Positions 42,728 to 52,038 of a stretch of DNA of 64,000 nt are shown here, piece by piece. Position 1 is the first letter of the stretch, and the number at the start of each line of letters is the position of its first letter. A program made the position numbers and the translations under genes. This stretch comes from Bacteroidota bacterium (GTDB taxonomy: Bacteria > Bacteroidota > Bacteroidia > Chitinophagales > Chitinophagaceae): the NCBI GenBank assembly GCA_005882315.1, contig VBAR01000001.1:631736-695735 (forward strand). The letters are read 5' to 3'. The notes beneath the pieces were generated by a model. It saw nothing but the letters and a program-made list of their open reading frames with translations. It searched no databases and had not been told where the DNA came from.

Positions 42728-44800
42728 ATGAAAAAGCTACTAACACCATTCTGTTCCGTCCTTGCCGTGCTTTATTCTTTCTCCATTGCAGCACAGGATA
42801 ATTCAGATTCTACTGCACGAACTTTAGAAACTGTTACTATTAAAGCCTATGAAGGAAGCAGGAAATTGAAAGAAGTACCGGCCGGTGTAAATCATATTTC
42901 TTCTGCACAGCTTAACCGTTTTGACAATTCAAACATTCTTGCGGCTGTGAACGCCACACCGGGAGCAAGAATGGAAGAACGAAGCCCGGGCAGTTATCGT
43001 CTTAATATGCGTGGCAGTACAATGCGTTCTCCCTTCGGCGTAAGAAACGTAAAGATCTACTGGAATGATATTCCGTATACAGATCCCGGTGGAAACACAT
43101 ACCTGAATCAACTCAGTATTTTTAATTTTCAAAATATCGAGATCATCAAAGGACCTTCCAGTAGTTTATATGGAGCTGGCAATGGCGGCGCATTACTCAT
43201 CAATCAAAATCCGTTGATCACAAAAAAAGGATTGGATATAAACTACACCGCTGGTAGCTTTGGTATGTTTGGTTTTAATGTTCAGTTGAATGCCGGTAAT
43301 GATAAACTTGCCAACTCGGTTAGTGTCGGCCGTATGAACAAAGATGGTTACCGCGATCATACCAATATGAAAAGAGATATTGCTACCTGGCAAATGCAAT
43401 TGAGAACTTCTGCAAAAAATAAACTTGTCTTTAATGTGCTTTTTGGTGACCTGTATTATCAAACACCCGGTGGGTTGACACGTACAGAATTTTATACGGA
43501 TCCTAAAATGGCAAGACCAGCAGCAGGAGTCAATCCATCAGCAGAAACAGCAAAGGCAGCTATCTATCAAAAAATGTATATCGCCAGTATTGCCGATCAT
43601 TTTCAGATCAGTAAACATGTAAGCAATTATACAGTTCTTTATTCAGCAAAAGTTGAATTGGAAAACCCGACATTCCGCAATTATGAAGCACGGAATGAAC
43701 CGCATTACGGCGGACGAACAGTTTTCAAATGGGATCTTGCATCAACCAATACAAAAACAGTTATTGTTTGGGGTGCTGAAATGCAAACAGGAAAATTCAA
43801 TATCATGACATTCACCAATAAATTGGGAATGCCTGATAAGCTGCTTACAGATGATAATGTAAAAAACAATAACCTGTTGTTATTTGCCCAGGCTGATCTT
43901 TCTTTTAAGCATGATCTGAATGTTACGGTTGGTGCAGGAATGACAAGTTTTAAAGTTGGCATTACACGGATGAACGTTACCACCCCGGTTGAGCAAAGCC
44001 GTACCTATAAGAATGAATTGGCCCCGAGGATCGCTGTTTCAAAAAAATTGATCAAAGATCTGTGGATATATGCTTCTGTTGCAAAAGGTTTCTCACCACC
44101 TACCACGGCTGAGGTATTGCCTTCCAATAGTGTTATCAGCACTTCATTAAATGCAGAGCATGGCATCAGTTACGAAGGTGGCATTAAATCAAATTGGTGG
44201 AAGAATAAGATCTACATAGAAGCCTGTTATTTCTATTACCGCCTGGAAGATGCAATTGTACAAAGGCGTGATGCCAGCAATGCTGATTATTTTGTGAATG
44301 CCGGCAGCACTAAACAACAAGGACTGGAGTGGCAGTTATTATATAATATTATCAATAATGAAAACAAAAAGCTCAACCATCTTTCATTCCGTATTGCTCA
44401 TACATTAAATGTTTTCAGTTATGAAGATTTCAAACAACTTACCAATGAGTTCTCTGGTAATAAGCTGCCGGGTGTACCAAAAAATACAGTTGCGGGCTTG
44501 TTAGATGTTTCACTTAGATCGGGTCCTTACCTTAACATCACCTATTATTATAGTGACCGGATCGCATTGAATGATGCGAATACAGATTTTGCTTCTTCTT
44601 ACAATTTACTGGGAGCAAGGTTGGGCTGGCGAATAAAAAATAAAAAAGGAAAGTCAAATGCTGATTTCTTTATTGGTGGGGAAAATTTATTTGATATGCG
44701 TTACAGCCTTGGCAATGATATTAACGCTGTTGGTGGCCGATACTTCAATACTGCATCTGGTGTAAATATTTATGGAGGTATAGCACTGCATTTTCAATAA
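42728..44800 (+). CDS. TonB-dependent outer membrane receptor
   Basis: A 690-residue ligand-gated outer membrane transporter. Signal peptide MKKLLTPFCSVLAVLYSFSIAAQ is followed by the TonB box/plug region TLETVTIKAYEGSRKLKEVPAGVNHISSAQLNRF. The plug has NVKIYWNDIPYTDPGGNTYLNQLS and the typical IEIIKGPSSSLYGAGNGGALLI (about 136-157). The remainder is a 22-strand-type barrel ending in an aromatic residue (GIALHFQ). The overall pattern is FecA/siderophore-receptor-like. No SusD partner is adjacent, so it is more likely for iron chelates or cofactors than for glycans. Confidence 0.88.
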   Translation: MKKLLTPFCSVLAVLYSFSIAAQDNSDSTARTLETVTIKAYEGSRKLKEVPAGVNHISSAQLNRFDNSNILAAVNATPGARMEERSPGSYRLNMRGSTMRSPFGVRNVKIYWNDIPYTDPGGNTYLNQLSIFNFQNIEIIKGPSSSLYGAGNGGALLINQNPLITKKGLDINYTAGSFGMFGFNVQLNAGNDKLANSVSVGRMNKDGYRDHTNMKRDIATWQMQLRTSAKNKLVFNVLFGDLYYQTPGGLTRTEFYTDPKMARPAAGVNPSAETAKAAIYQKMYIASIADHFQISKHVSNYTVLYSAKVELENPTFRNYEARNEPHYGGRTVFKWDLASTNTKTVIVWGAEMQTGKFNIMTFTNKLGMPDKLLTDDNVKNNNLLLFAQADLSFKHDLNVTVGAGMTSFKVGITRMNVTTPVEQSRTYKNELAPRIAVSKKLIKDLWIYASVAKGFSPPTTAEVLPSNSVISTSLNAEHGISYEGGIKSNWWKNKIYIEACYFYYRLEDAIVQRRDASNADYFVNAGSTKQQGLEWQLLYNIINNENKKLNHLSFRIAHTLNVFSYEDFKQLTNEFSGNKLPGVPKNTVAGLLDVSLRSGPYLNITYYYSDRIALNDANTDFASSYNLLGARLGWRIKNKKGKSNADFFIGGENLFDMRYSLGNDINAVGGRYFNTASGVNIYGGIALHFQ

Positions 44801-44821
44801 GAGAAGAGGAATTGAATAAGA

Positions 44822-45748
44822 TCATTTCAATTCTATTTTATCTAATAATACTTCCGCCATTTTTAAAAAAGCTTCATGGCTGTAACCGGCGATATGCGGA
44901 GTGATAATTACATTCGGTTGATTGAGTAACCAAACTATTTGCTGCTGCTCTTCTGCATTATACGTTTCGAATTTTTCATTTTCCAATACATCGAGCCCGG
45001 CGCCACGAATTTTATTTTCTGTTAAAGCATTTATCAATGCAGTAGTATCTGTTACTTTACCCCTGCAGGTGGAAATAAACCAGGGTTTATTTTGCAAGGC
45101 ATCAAAAAAAATTCTTCCGGCCATATGATATGTTTCTTCAGTAAGCGGCACATGAAAACTTATAATGTCCGCATACCTGCATACCTGGTCAAGATTGGCC
45201 TCCTTAATATAATCTTTAGCAAATCCAGATTTATATTTATCGTAGGCAAGCACCGTCACATTAAATGACGCCAGCAATTTTGCAAATGAAGAACCTGTAT
45301 TTCCATAACCAATTATACCGACTGTTTTACCAGTCAATTCATAGCCGCGGTTTTCATTACGCACCCACTTACCTTCTTTCACCTGCTCATGCGAGGAACC
45401 GATATTATTCATCAGGTTAAGCAACATTCCCAGGGTATGTTCTGCTACAGCATTCCGGTTACCTTCCGGGCTACTGATACAACGGATCCCTTTTGACTCT
45501 GCATATTCAACATCTATCAATTCCATACCACTGCCTAAACGGCCTACCCATTTCAGTTGCTTTGCTTCATCTATTATTGTTTTATCAACCCTGATCCTTG
45601 TTGTTACTACCAATCCCTCAGCTTCACCGGCTATTTGTTTCAGTTCTTCATAGGTAATATCAGGCAGGTAAGCAACTTCCATCCCTCTGCTTTGCAATTT
45701 CTCCATAAATATTTCATGCGCCTTTGCTGTTACTATTATCTTACCCAT
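44822..45748 (-). CDS. D-2-hydroxyacid dehydrogenase (phosphoglycerate dehydrogenase-like)
   Basis: A 308-residue NAD-dependent dehydrogenase. The Rossmann motif [20 protein letters not shown] and the catalytic Arg ([10 protein letters not shown]), Glu ([10 protein letters not shown]) and His (ITPHIAGYS) are all visible. The sequence is closest to the SerA-type group, but there is no ACT domain, so 3-phosphoglycerate dehydrogenase or another 2-hydroxyacid specificity are both possible. It begins 5 bases after the rsmA stop on the same strand and is probably cotranscribed. Confidence 0.85.
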   Translation of the reverse strand: MGKIIVTAKAHEIFMEKLQSRGMEVAYLPDITYEELKQIAGEAEGLVVTTRIRVDKTIIDEAKQLKWVGRLGSGMELIDVEYAESKGIRCISSPEGNRNAVAEHTLGMLLNLMNNIGSSHEQVKEGKWVRNENRGYELTGKTVGIIGYGNTGSSFAKLLASFNVTVLAYDKYKSGFAKDYIKEANLDQVCRYADIISFHVPLTEETYHMAGRIFFDALQNKPWFISTCRGKVTDTTALINALTENKIRGAGLDVLENEKFETYNAEEQQQIVWLLNQPNVIITPHIAGYSHEAFLKMAEVLLDKIELK

Positions 45749-45753
45749 TTATG

Positions 45754-46506
45754 CTATTTCATTTTAAAAGTCAGTTCTGCAAATTCTTTTACCGAAAGCT
45801 GTTCGGCCCTTTTATTAAACAACTCATCTTGCAATATGGCTGCATCAAATAAACTTTTTACCGCATTTCGTAAGGTTTTTCTCCGCTGGTTGAATGCCGT
45901 TTTTACCAGGGTAAAAAAATATCTTTCAGATCTCATGTTCAGCGGCTCACTCACCGGTACAAGCCGGATAACTGCACTTTTTACTTTCGGCGGCGGCTGA
46001 AAACATTTTTCAGAGACCTCAAATAAGTATTCAACTTTATAAAACGCCTGCACCAGCACACTTAGTACACCATAGGTTTTATTCCCTTCTTTTGCTGCAG
46101 CCCGCTGTGCCACTTCTTTTTGAAACATACCAATCACACATTCTACATCTTCTTTCCATTCAAGTACCTTAAACAATATCTGGCTGGAAATGTTATATGG
46201 AAAATTTCCTATGACCGTAAATTTTCCTTCAAATGGCTTTTCTATATCCAAAAAACTTTGATGAATGATCTTATTTTTTAATTGGGGATAGGTCTTTAAA
46301 AGATATTCCACTTTTTCATCATCAAGTTCCACCGCTTTGAAATCAATGCCTTCCGATTGCAGCAAGTATTTTGTCAGCGCCCCACCACCCGGACCCACTT
46401 CAAGCAGTCGGCTGAATGAATGTTCTTCTAAAGATACCACTATCTTCCGGCAGATATTTTCATCCTTCAGGAAATGCTGACCCAATGATTTTTTTAATGT
46501 ATACAT
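45754..46506 (-). CDS. rsmA: 16S rRNA dimethyladenosine transferase RsmA (KsgA)
   Basis: Dimethylates two adjacent adenosines near the 3' end of 16S rRNA. The 250-residue protein has KKSLGQHFLKDENICRKIV, the SAM-binding LEVGPGGGALTKYLL, the acidic VELDDEKVEYL and the catalytic NFPYNISSQIL motif (NxPY). It also has PPPKVKSAVIRLVP and FNQRRKTLRNAV. Full length. A TACATTTG box lies just before its ATG (46512-46519). It is the first gene of a two-gene unit with the dehydrogenase. Confidence 0.95.
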   Translation of the reverse strand: MYTLKKSLGQHFLKDENICRKIVVSLEEHSFSRLLEVGPGGGALTKYLLQSEGIDFKAVELDDEKVEYLLKTYPQLKNKIIHQSFLDIEKPFEGKFTVIGNFPYNISSQILFKVLEWKEDVECVIGMFQKEVAQRAAAKEGNKTYGVLSVLVQAFYKVEYLFEVSEKCFQPPPKVKSAVIRLVPVSEPLNMRSERYFFTLVKTAFNQRRKTLRNAVKSLFDAAILQDELFNKRAEQLSVKEFAELTFKMK

Positions 46507-46549
46507 CCCTGCAAATGTAATTCAATGATTTCTTCCAGGTTAAGGGATA

Positions 46550-46580
46550 AAAAAAGCCACTTTATAAAAAGTGGCTTTAA
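46550..46580 (-). terminator. Intrinsic terminator after the PA14/sugar dehydrogenase gene
   Basis: AAAGCCACTTT (46553-46563) pairs with AAAGTGGCTTT (46568-46578) around ATAA. On the minus strand a seven-T run follows. Confidence 0.87.
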
Positions 46581-46596
46581 AATGTTTTACCAGGAT

Positions 46597-49242
46597 CTAA
46601 TGCTGAATGATTATTTTTTCTGTCCTTAATGATTTACCCTTGCTATCAGCAACTTTTAAGATATAAATACCATTTGGTAAAGAAGAAGTTTCAATACGGG
46701 TAGCCCTGGCCGATGATCTTTTCCTGTTAACGATCCTGCCGCTCAGATCAACTATATCAATCATCCTGTTATCTGCACCAGCATAATTATATACAATAAC
46801 ATAAGTACTTGCCGGATTAGGATATACATCTATACTCCTGTCTTTTGTATCTTCTGTTATCAGGCGGGTATCATATTGCTGAGTTGGTGAAGGAACATAA
46901 GTAAACTCAAGAATGCTACCCGGATTATTCGGGGTGGTAGTAACGTTTCCGGTGGGTCCGGATGTAGAACCACTTGAATCGCATGCAACATATATTTTTA
47001 AACCATCCGGCGATACCACAACATCCCTGAATCTTCCGAGTCCACGGAAATAATGAATGGTGTCAGATAAAATACTTTGTCCGTCATTGCTGAGTTTATA
47101 CCTGGAAACCGTTCCCTTCTTGAGATTTGCGATCAATAACGAATTTTGCCATCCTGGTATAGTGCTGTTTCCATAAAAATCACTTCCTGAAGGACCCACT
47201 GATGGCCAAAGCATATTATCTCCGCTTGATGGTGGATTAGTCACCGGGAACAATGAACGTAAAGGTTCTTTTGCATTTAAAGCATTACAATTTGCCTGCT
47301 CATTAACAATTGTAAAGCCACCAGTTGTTCTTCCGTTATAGTTACCATCACACCAGCCGATCACATTTGGCCATCCGAAATTGCGTCCATTCTCAATAAT
47401 ATTTATCTCATCATCACTGTAAGGGCCATGTTCATCACTGTATAAAATATTTGTTCCATTCACATTACCCCATACAAGTCCCTGTGGGTTACGATGACCA
47501 AATGAATAAACTGCATTACCAAAAGGATTGTTAGTAGGTATCCATGAGCCTCCGCCATCGGGTTCAGTATTTAACCTCAATATTTTTCCTTCGTAAATAT
47601 TTACATTCTGTGCATTGTTCACTCTGCTGATATTATCATACTGACCGGCTCCCATATCTCCAACTGAATAATACAATTTCACATCAGGTCCGATTGCTAT
47701 ACGTGCCGAATTATGATCATTACTTCCGGGAATATTTTCAAGAATGGTTACCGGGGATTGAAGTTGTTGCGTAAGGGTGTTATAAGTATACCTTGCAATT
47801 CTTGTTTTCCGCATCGTACTGCTGGTAGATTCGTAGGTGTATGATATGTATACATAAGGTTTACCGAGTAAGAATTCCGGGTGCAATGCAAGTCCCATCA
47901 ATCCATCCTGTCCTCCCGCAAGAACCATCAATGGTCCGAGTGTCAATACAGTTGTTTTCAATCCTGATATAGGATCTACAAAACTTACTTTGCCTGCAAA
48001 ACGTTCGGTGTACCATAAATTACCATCAGGTCCATAAACCAGGTCATGCGGCATTCGCTGATTAGCGATAACAGTACGCATGGTAAAGTTTTCTGTTCCT
48101 GTAGTATTCAAAAGTGTGGTAACCGATAATCCAATACTTGGTAAACTTGAATTGGCTGCAGCATCCTTTGCGATCACTGTCATTGAATAAACCGATCCAG
48201 CATTAAGTCCTGTTACGTCAAAATAAGTATTTGTAACTGATGGGCCATTTATCTTAACACCATTCCGGTAAACATCATACCCTGTCACACCAACATTATC
48301 CGACGAGGCATCCCATTTTAATCTGAATGAATTTTGAGTAACAATAATGGCACCCAGGTCAAGAGGAATAGTTGGTGGCTGAATATCACCGGCAAGTGTA
48401 GTTACATTTAAAGTGCTGCTATTTGCAGATTGGTTCCCTGCTGCATCTTTCGCTTTTACATAATAACTGTAAGCAGTGTTGGTAATCAGTCCGGTTACAT
48501 TATAAGAAGTAGTTGTAATATTTGAGGGATTTATCTTCACTCCGTTCTGGTACACATCATAACCAGTTACGCCAGCATTATCAGTTGATGCAGTCCAGGC
48601 AAGTGTGAAAGAACTCGTGGTGATATTGGATGAAGAAAGATTAGTTGGTGAAGTTGGTGCTTGTGTATCGGGCAACTGTGTCATAAGACTAGTGCCGGGC
48701 ACAACTTCGCTGGGTGCACTTGTTGGCTGACCGGGCTTTGCCCAACCCACAGCCAAATTATCATTCCCTGTACTTTCCTTCATCAGTGCTTCTACATAAT
48801 AAACTTGTCCGGCAGTAAGAGTAATAGCTGCCGATTTTTGTGAAGGATATTTAGTCCATTGCCTGGAATTAGTTCCGCTTGTGTTAAAAGCAATTTTTAT
48901 TTTATTAGCGGGGTTGCTGCCAGTACTCAGCCAAAGTTCGCCGCTCTCATCACTTGCTATCCAGAAAATATAATTTCCTGTAGCAGGCGGGCAGATGTAT
49001 CCATTCATTCTTATACCAATATTGTTACCCAAGTTTGTTGCCATCTCAAATAAGGTTCGTGTGCCTGTAGTAGATGGGTTGTTTGGATAAGCAGGAATGG
49101 ATGTAAGATTGGATACAGCAGAGCCGGAAATGCTATTCCATCGTTGGAAATTGATAGCCCCGGTGCCGGAGCATGTCTGAGAGCTGATAGTTTGAACACT
49201 GATAAATACAAAAATGAAAACGGGTAGTAAATTTTTAATCAT
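46597..49242 (-). CDS. T9SS-exported PA14 / FnIII / glucose-sorbosone dehydrogenase-type protein
   Basis: An 881-residue secreted protein. Order: signal peptide (MIKNLLPVFIFVFISVQTISSQ); a PA14-like domain (about 25-185, NYIFWIASDESGELWLST, VYYVEALMKEST); two fibronectin type III domains (about 190-282 and 285-375, both with GYDVY(Q/R)NGVKI). Then comes a beta-propeller of the PQQ-type glucose/sorbosone dehydrogenase family (about 385-780, MPHDLVYGPDGNLWYTERFAGKV, GLMGLALHPEF, GRNFGWPNVIG). The end is a T9SS domain (DVYPNPASTYVIVYN...NGIYILKVADSKG). It may oxidise or bind sugars at the cell surface. It is related in its propeller to the 1192-residue protein at 52.0-55.6 kb and has its own terminator. 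Confidence 0.85.
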   Translation of the reverse strand: MIKNLLPVFIFVFISVQTISSQTCSGTGAINFQRWNSISGSAVSNLTSIPAYPNNPSTTGTRTLFEMATNLGNNIGIRMNGYICPPATGNYIFWIASDESGELWLSTGSNPANKIKIAFNTSGTNSRQWTKYPSQKSAAITLTAGQVYYVEALMKESTGNDNLAVGWAKPGQPTSAPSEVVPGTSLMTQLPDTQAPTSPTNLSSSNITTSSFTLAWTASTDNAGVTGYDVYQNGVKINPSNITTTSYNVTGLITNTAYSYYVKAKDAAGNQSANSSTLNVTTLAGDIQPPTIPLDLGAIIVTQNSFRLKWDASSDNVGVTGYDVYRNGVKINGPSVTNTYFDVTGLNAGSVYSMTVIAKDAAANSSLPSIGLSVTTLLNTTGTENFTMRTVIANQRMPHDLVYGPDGNLWYTERFAGKVSFVDPISGLKTTVLTLGPLMVLAGGQDGLMGLALHPEFLLGKPYVYISYTYESTSSTMRKTRIARYTYNTLTQQLQSPVTILENIPGSNDHNSARIAIGPDVKLYYSVGDMGAGQYDNISRVNNAQNVNIYEGKILRLNTEPDGGGSWIPTNNPFGNAVYSFGHRNPQGLVWGNVNGTNILYSDEHGPYSDDEINIIENGRNFGWPNVIGWCDGNYNGRTTGGFTIVNEQANCNALNAKEPLRSLFPVTNPPSSGDNMLWPSVGPSGSDFYGNSTIPGWQNSLLIANLKKGTVSRYKLSNDGQSILSDTIHYFRGLGRFRDVVVSPDGLKIYVACDSSGSTSGPTGNVTTTPNNPGSILEFTYVPSPTQQYDTRLITEDTKDRSIDVYPNPASTYVIVYNYAGADNRMIDIVDLSGRIVNRKRSSARATRIETSSLPNGIYILKVADSKGKSLRTEKIIIQH

Positions 49243-49274
49243 AACTATTAGGTTTTAAAGGTGGAACTTGTATC

Positions 49275-49282
49275 CAAATCTA
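49275..49282 (-). promoter_or_regulatory. Candidate -7 box for the PA14/sugar dehydrogenase gene
   Basis: On the minus strand the sequence is TAGATTTG, an exact TAnnTTTG, 32 bases before the ATG at 49242. No clear -33 TTTG. Confidence 0.4.
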
Positions 49283-49330
49283 TAAATAATCCTAACAGCT
49301 TAAAAATTAATTGACTGAGATTAAACTGTA

Positions 49331-49362
49331 AATAAAAAACCCTCTTTATATAAAGAGGGTTC
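49331..49362 (-). terminator. Intrinsic terminator
   Basis: ACCCTCTTTA (49339-49348) pairs with TAAAGAGGGT (49351-49360), with a T-run following on the minus strand. It ends the transcript of the 650-residue secreted protein. Confidence 0.85.
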
Positions 49363-49382
49363 TAATGTCTTTGATTGATATG

Positions 49383-51335
49383 TTATTTTGAAATAACGAT
49401 CTTACGTATATAGCTTTCTTCTGCAGTTACCATTTTAATGAGGTAGACACCCGGTTGACAATTATCAAACTCTGAGAGATTGATCGTATTGTTTCCGGCA
49501 TACAGTATAATTTTTTTACGGCTGATCAATTTACTGTTCATATCAGTGATTGAATATTCAGCTTCTCCACCTTTAAAAGTGATCAACGAAGCCCACACTT
49601 GTTCTGATGATGGGTTCGGGAAGATCAGTAATCCTGGTTTTACATCATTGTTAAGGCGCATTGCCACAATATTACTGTACACCACTTTTCCATCTCTACC
49701 TGTTACACGAAGACGGTAGTAAATGATTGGTGAACGAACACTGCTTACATCATGATTGAAAGAATAAGCAGCATTCCCGGATTGATCAAAAGGATTTACG
49801 GATCCCAGAGACATAAAATTATTGCTCTCCAGGCTATACTCAAGTTCAAATGAATTGATTTGTTCGTTCTGTAAAACCTCCCAGTTTAACACTGCGTTTT
49901 TCTTGTTTAAAACGCCGCTAAATTCAGTCAGGTTTTTATCCAATACCATACAAAAACTGTCAAGTGCTATGCTTACCGTATCATAACCAAATACAGGGCA
50001 TTGGGTATGGAGACGTTGTGCTACTATATAAGTACCTGTTGAATCTACAGTGATAGAAGGCCCTGTTGTAGTTCCAATAATATGACCATTCGATGTAGAC
50101 CAGTTATAGGTTGATGTTGATAAGGGATTAAGTACTGTAATATCAGTGACCCCCATTTGTCCACAGAAGATAGGCATCTCGGCAACGATCTGTGGCATCG
50201 GAATATCAAACATTCTAAAAGGAGCAACAAAGTCTTTTAGCTCAGCAGTAAATGATGTGGAAGCTCTTGTTTTTACAAGTACTCTGCGGAAAGGCGTACC
50301 ACATCCATTTGTACTTATATATGCAGGGTCAAGACCCAATTTTGTAAGGTTAACAGAGAACTCCATAAACTGACGTGTAATGTATGTTGTATTCAGACTA
50401 TTATCCGTTCTTACCAGGGAGAATGGGCCAGTCCACGAAGTTGCACCACATTGCAAACCTGTATAATAAGCACCTGCAGTTTTAGGTAAAATACTGGCAT
50501 AACCATAGGTTGCACTTGCAGAAGCACCATCAAATAAACCTCCCCAGTTAAAATACATGGGTGTCATTGCTAAAGCGGTTTTGTTAATCCATATCCGGGC
50601 TTCAACCAATGTTAACGATGAACTGCTGTACTCTGCAGTGAAAATAATATCACCGGGTCGCTGCACACTTCCGTCTGGATTAAAGGTCCAGGAAGTATGT
50701 CCTGCATCCGGTCCGTAGTTCCGAAAAGTAAGTGCAGGTCGATCGTAGTAAAAATCTGTTTGATATAATTCAAAATCAAAATAACGGTTACCTGTTGTGT
50801 TCTCAATTGATATGCCACCAAACATCCATAATGAGTCCGTAATATTTGGACCTGCTCTTCTTGCATGCACAAACACATCAAGAATATCATTTTTATCAGG
50901 AATACCCTGGGAAACAGGGGTAGTCCAGTTAACAGGACTGTCGCCATTCTTATTACTACCAGAAGCATACACAGTTGAATCATCACCATGAAAGTCTCTG
51001 GTAAATATTCCATCAAGCAACAGACGATTATTTACTATTGAATAAGGAGCTTGCCTCATTAGTCTTGAGAACGATAACATTCTTGAGGCGGGATTAGTAC
51101 TATAGCGAGCAACTAATGCTGCCGCTCCATTGGTGTCAATAATGAATTGCCCTGTTCCGGCTGTTCCATTATTATACCAGTCATCACCAACGCTGGTTAC
51201 AGCCCCATTGAAGTAATTGGCTCTTAGCTCTGCTTCAATACCAAAGTTTGCCCTTGTTACCGGTCCTGTAATTTGGGCTATTGAAACTGACGTGATAAAT
51301 AAGGTGACTGATGCATAAAGTAAAAGTCTTTTCAT
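49383..51335 (-). CDS. T9SS-exported protein of unknown function
   Basis: A 650-residue secreted protein. A signal peptide (MKRLLLYASVTLFITSVSIAQ) is followed by a large beta-rich N-terminal region (about 25-400). An Ig/PKD-like segment follows (ITVLNPLSTSTYNWSTSNGHIIG), and then an FnIII-like domain common before T9SS tails (LTEFSGVLNKKNAVLNWEVLQNEQINSFELEYS). The sorting domain reads LLIFPNPSSEQVWASL...PGVYLIKMV. I do not recognise the N-terminal region; it holds no obvious catalytic motif. It lies in the block of secreted proteins between rsmA and pdxA. Confidence 0.75.
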   Translation of the reverse strand: MKRLLLYASVTLFITSVSIAQITGPVTRANFGIEAELRANYFNGAVTSVGDDWYNNGTAGTGQFIIDTNGAAALVARYSTNPASRMLSFSRLMRQAPYSIVNNRLLLDGIFTRDFHGDDSTVYASGSNKNGDSPVNWTTPVSQGIPDKNDILDVFVHARRAGPNITDSLWMFGGISIENTTGNRYFDFELYQTDFYYDRPALTFRNYGPDAGHTSWTFNPDGSVQRPGDIIFTAEYSSSSLTLVEARIWINKTALAMTPMYFNWGGLFDGASASATYGYASILPKTAGAYYTGLQCGATSWTGPFSLVRTDNSLNTTYITRQFMEFSVNLTKLGLDPAYISTNGCGTPFRRVLVKTRASTSFTAELKDFVAPFRMFDIPMPQIVAEMPIFCGQMGVTDITVLNPLSTSTYNWSTSNGHIIGTTTGPSITVDSTGTYIVAQRLHTQCPVFGYDTVSIALDSFCMVLDKNLTEFSGVLNKKNAVLNWEVLQNEQINSFELEYSLESNNFMSLGSVNPFDQSGNAAYSFNHDVSSVRSPIIYYRLRVTGRDGKVVYSNIVAMRLNNDVKPGLLIFPNPSSEQVWASLITFKGGEAEYSITDMNSKLISRKKIILYAGNNTINLSEFDNCQPGVYLIKMVTAEESYIRKIVISK

Positions 51336-51424
51336 AGGGGTAAATTTTACTCACAAATACTAATTACACATTTTATAAACCATTGCCGGCACGTTAACCG
51401 TTACCGGCAATAGTCAATAATTTT

Positions 51425-51832
51425 TTAGTGAGCCATAATTCTCACTGAAACGATCTCCGATTGAGCTGTACGGTTATCACTGTAATAAGCGGTGATCCTA
51501 TAGTTAGATGTACCAGGATTAACATCATCGTCCGTATGTTTAAAACTACGAACACCACTACCCGGAACACTTGCTACAGGTAACCATACTGAATAGGGAT
51601 CATTAGGGTCTTCCATTGTTTTTTCAATATCAAATCCGGCAAGATTTGTATTGTCGGCCATCCCCCAGGTAAGTGTAATACCTTTACCCTGGCGATGGGC
51701 TCTTAAAAATGCGAATTCCCCTGCAACTACTGCAGATTTTGCTTCTGTGCTAACTTTTTTTTCAGGTGCTTGTATAAAAGCAGATGATAAAATGATAACA
51801 CCAATAGCCGATAGAATGATTAATTTCTTCAT
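51425..51832 (-). CDS. Small exported protein with a single FnIII-like domain
   Basis: A 135-residue protein with signal peptide MKKLIILSAIGVIILSSAFIQAP. After a short linker comes one fibronectin type III-like domain: LRAHRQGKGITLTWGMADNTNLAGFDIEKTME...VRSFKHTDDDVNPGTSNYRITAYYSDNRTAQSEIVSVRI. The domain resembles the pre-sorting-tail domains of the neighbouring giant proteins, but there is no T9SS tail here. It may be periplasmic or a partner of the neighbouring secreted proteins; function unknown. Confidence 0.7.
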   Translation of the reverse strand: MKKLIILSAIGVIILSSAFIQAPEKKVSTEAKSAVVAGEFAFLRAHRQGKGITLTWGMADNTNLAGFDIEKTMEDPNDPYSVWLPVASVPGSGVRSFKHTDDDVNPGTSNYRITAYYSDNRTAQSEIVSVRIMAH

Positions 51833-51987
51833 AGAGTACGATTTTTATGAATACTAAAGTAAGCTTGTGGCAATATTCCCGCAACAGGTAAACCACTTGG
51901 GTTTGTTTCTGCGGATATCCCGTTTTTGGCGGTAAAAATTCTGGTTTACTCTACGATTAACAGGCCAATTTGCTACAGAAAAGACAT

Positions 51988-52021
51988 AAAAAAGGAGTTG
52001 CAAAATTGCAACTCCTTTTAA
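51988..52021 (-). terminator. Intrinsic terminator
   Basis: AAAGGAGTTGCAA (51991-52003) pairs with TTGCAACTCCTTT (52006-52018), a 13-bp perfect stem with a tiny loop and a T-run on the minus strand. It ends the 1192-residue protein gene. Confidence 0.87.
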
Positions 52022-52038
52022 TTAAACGGTTTAAATAT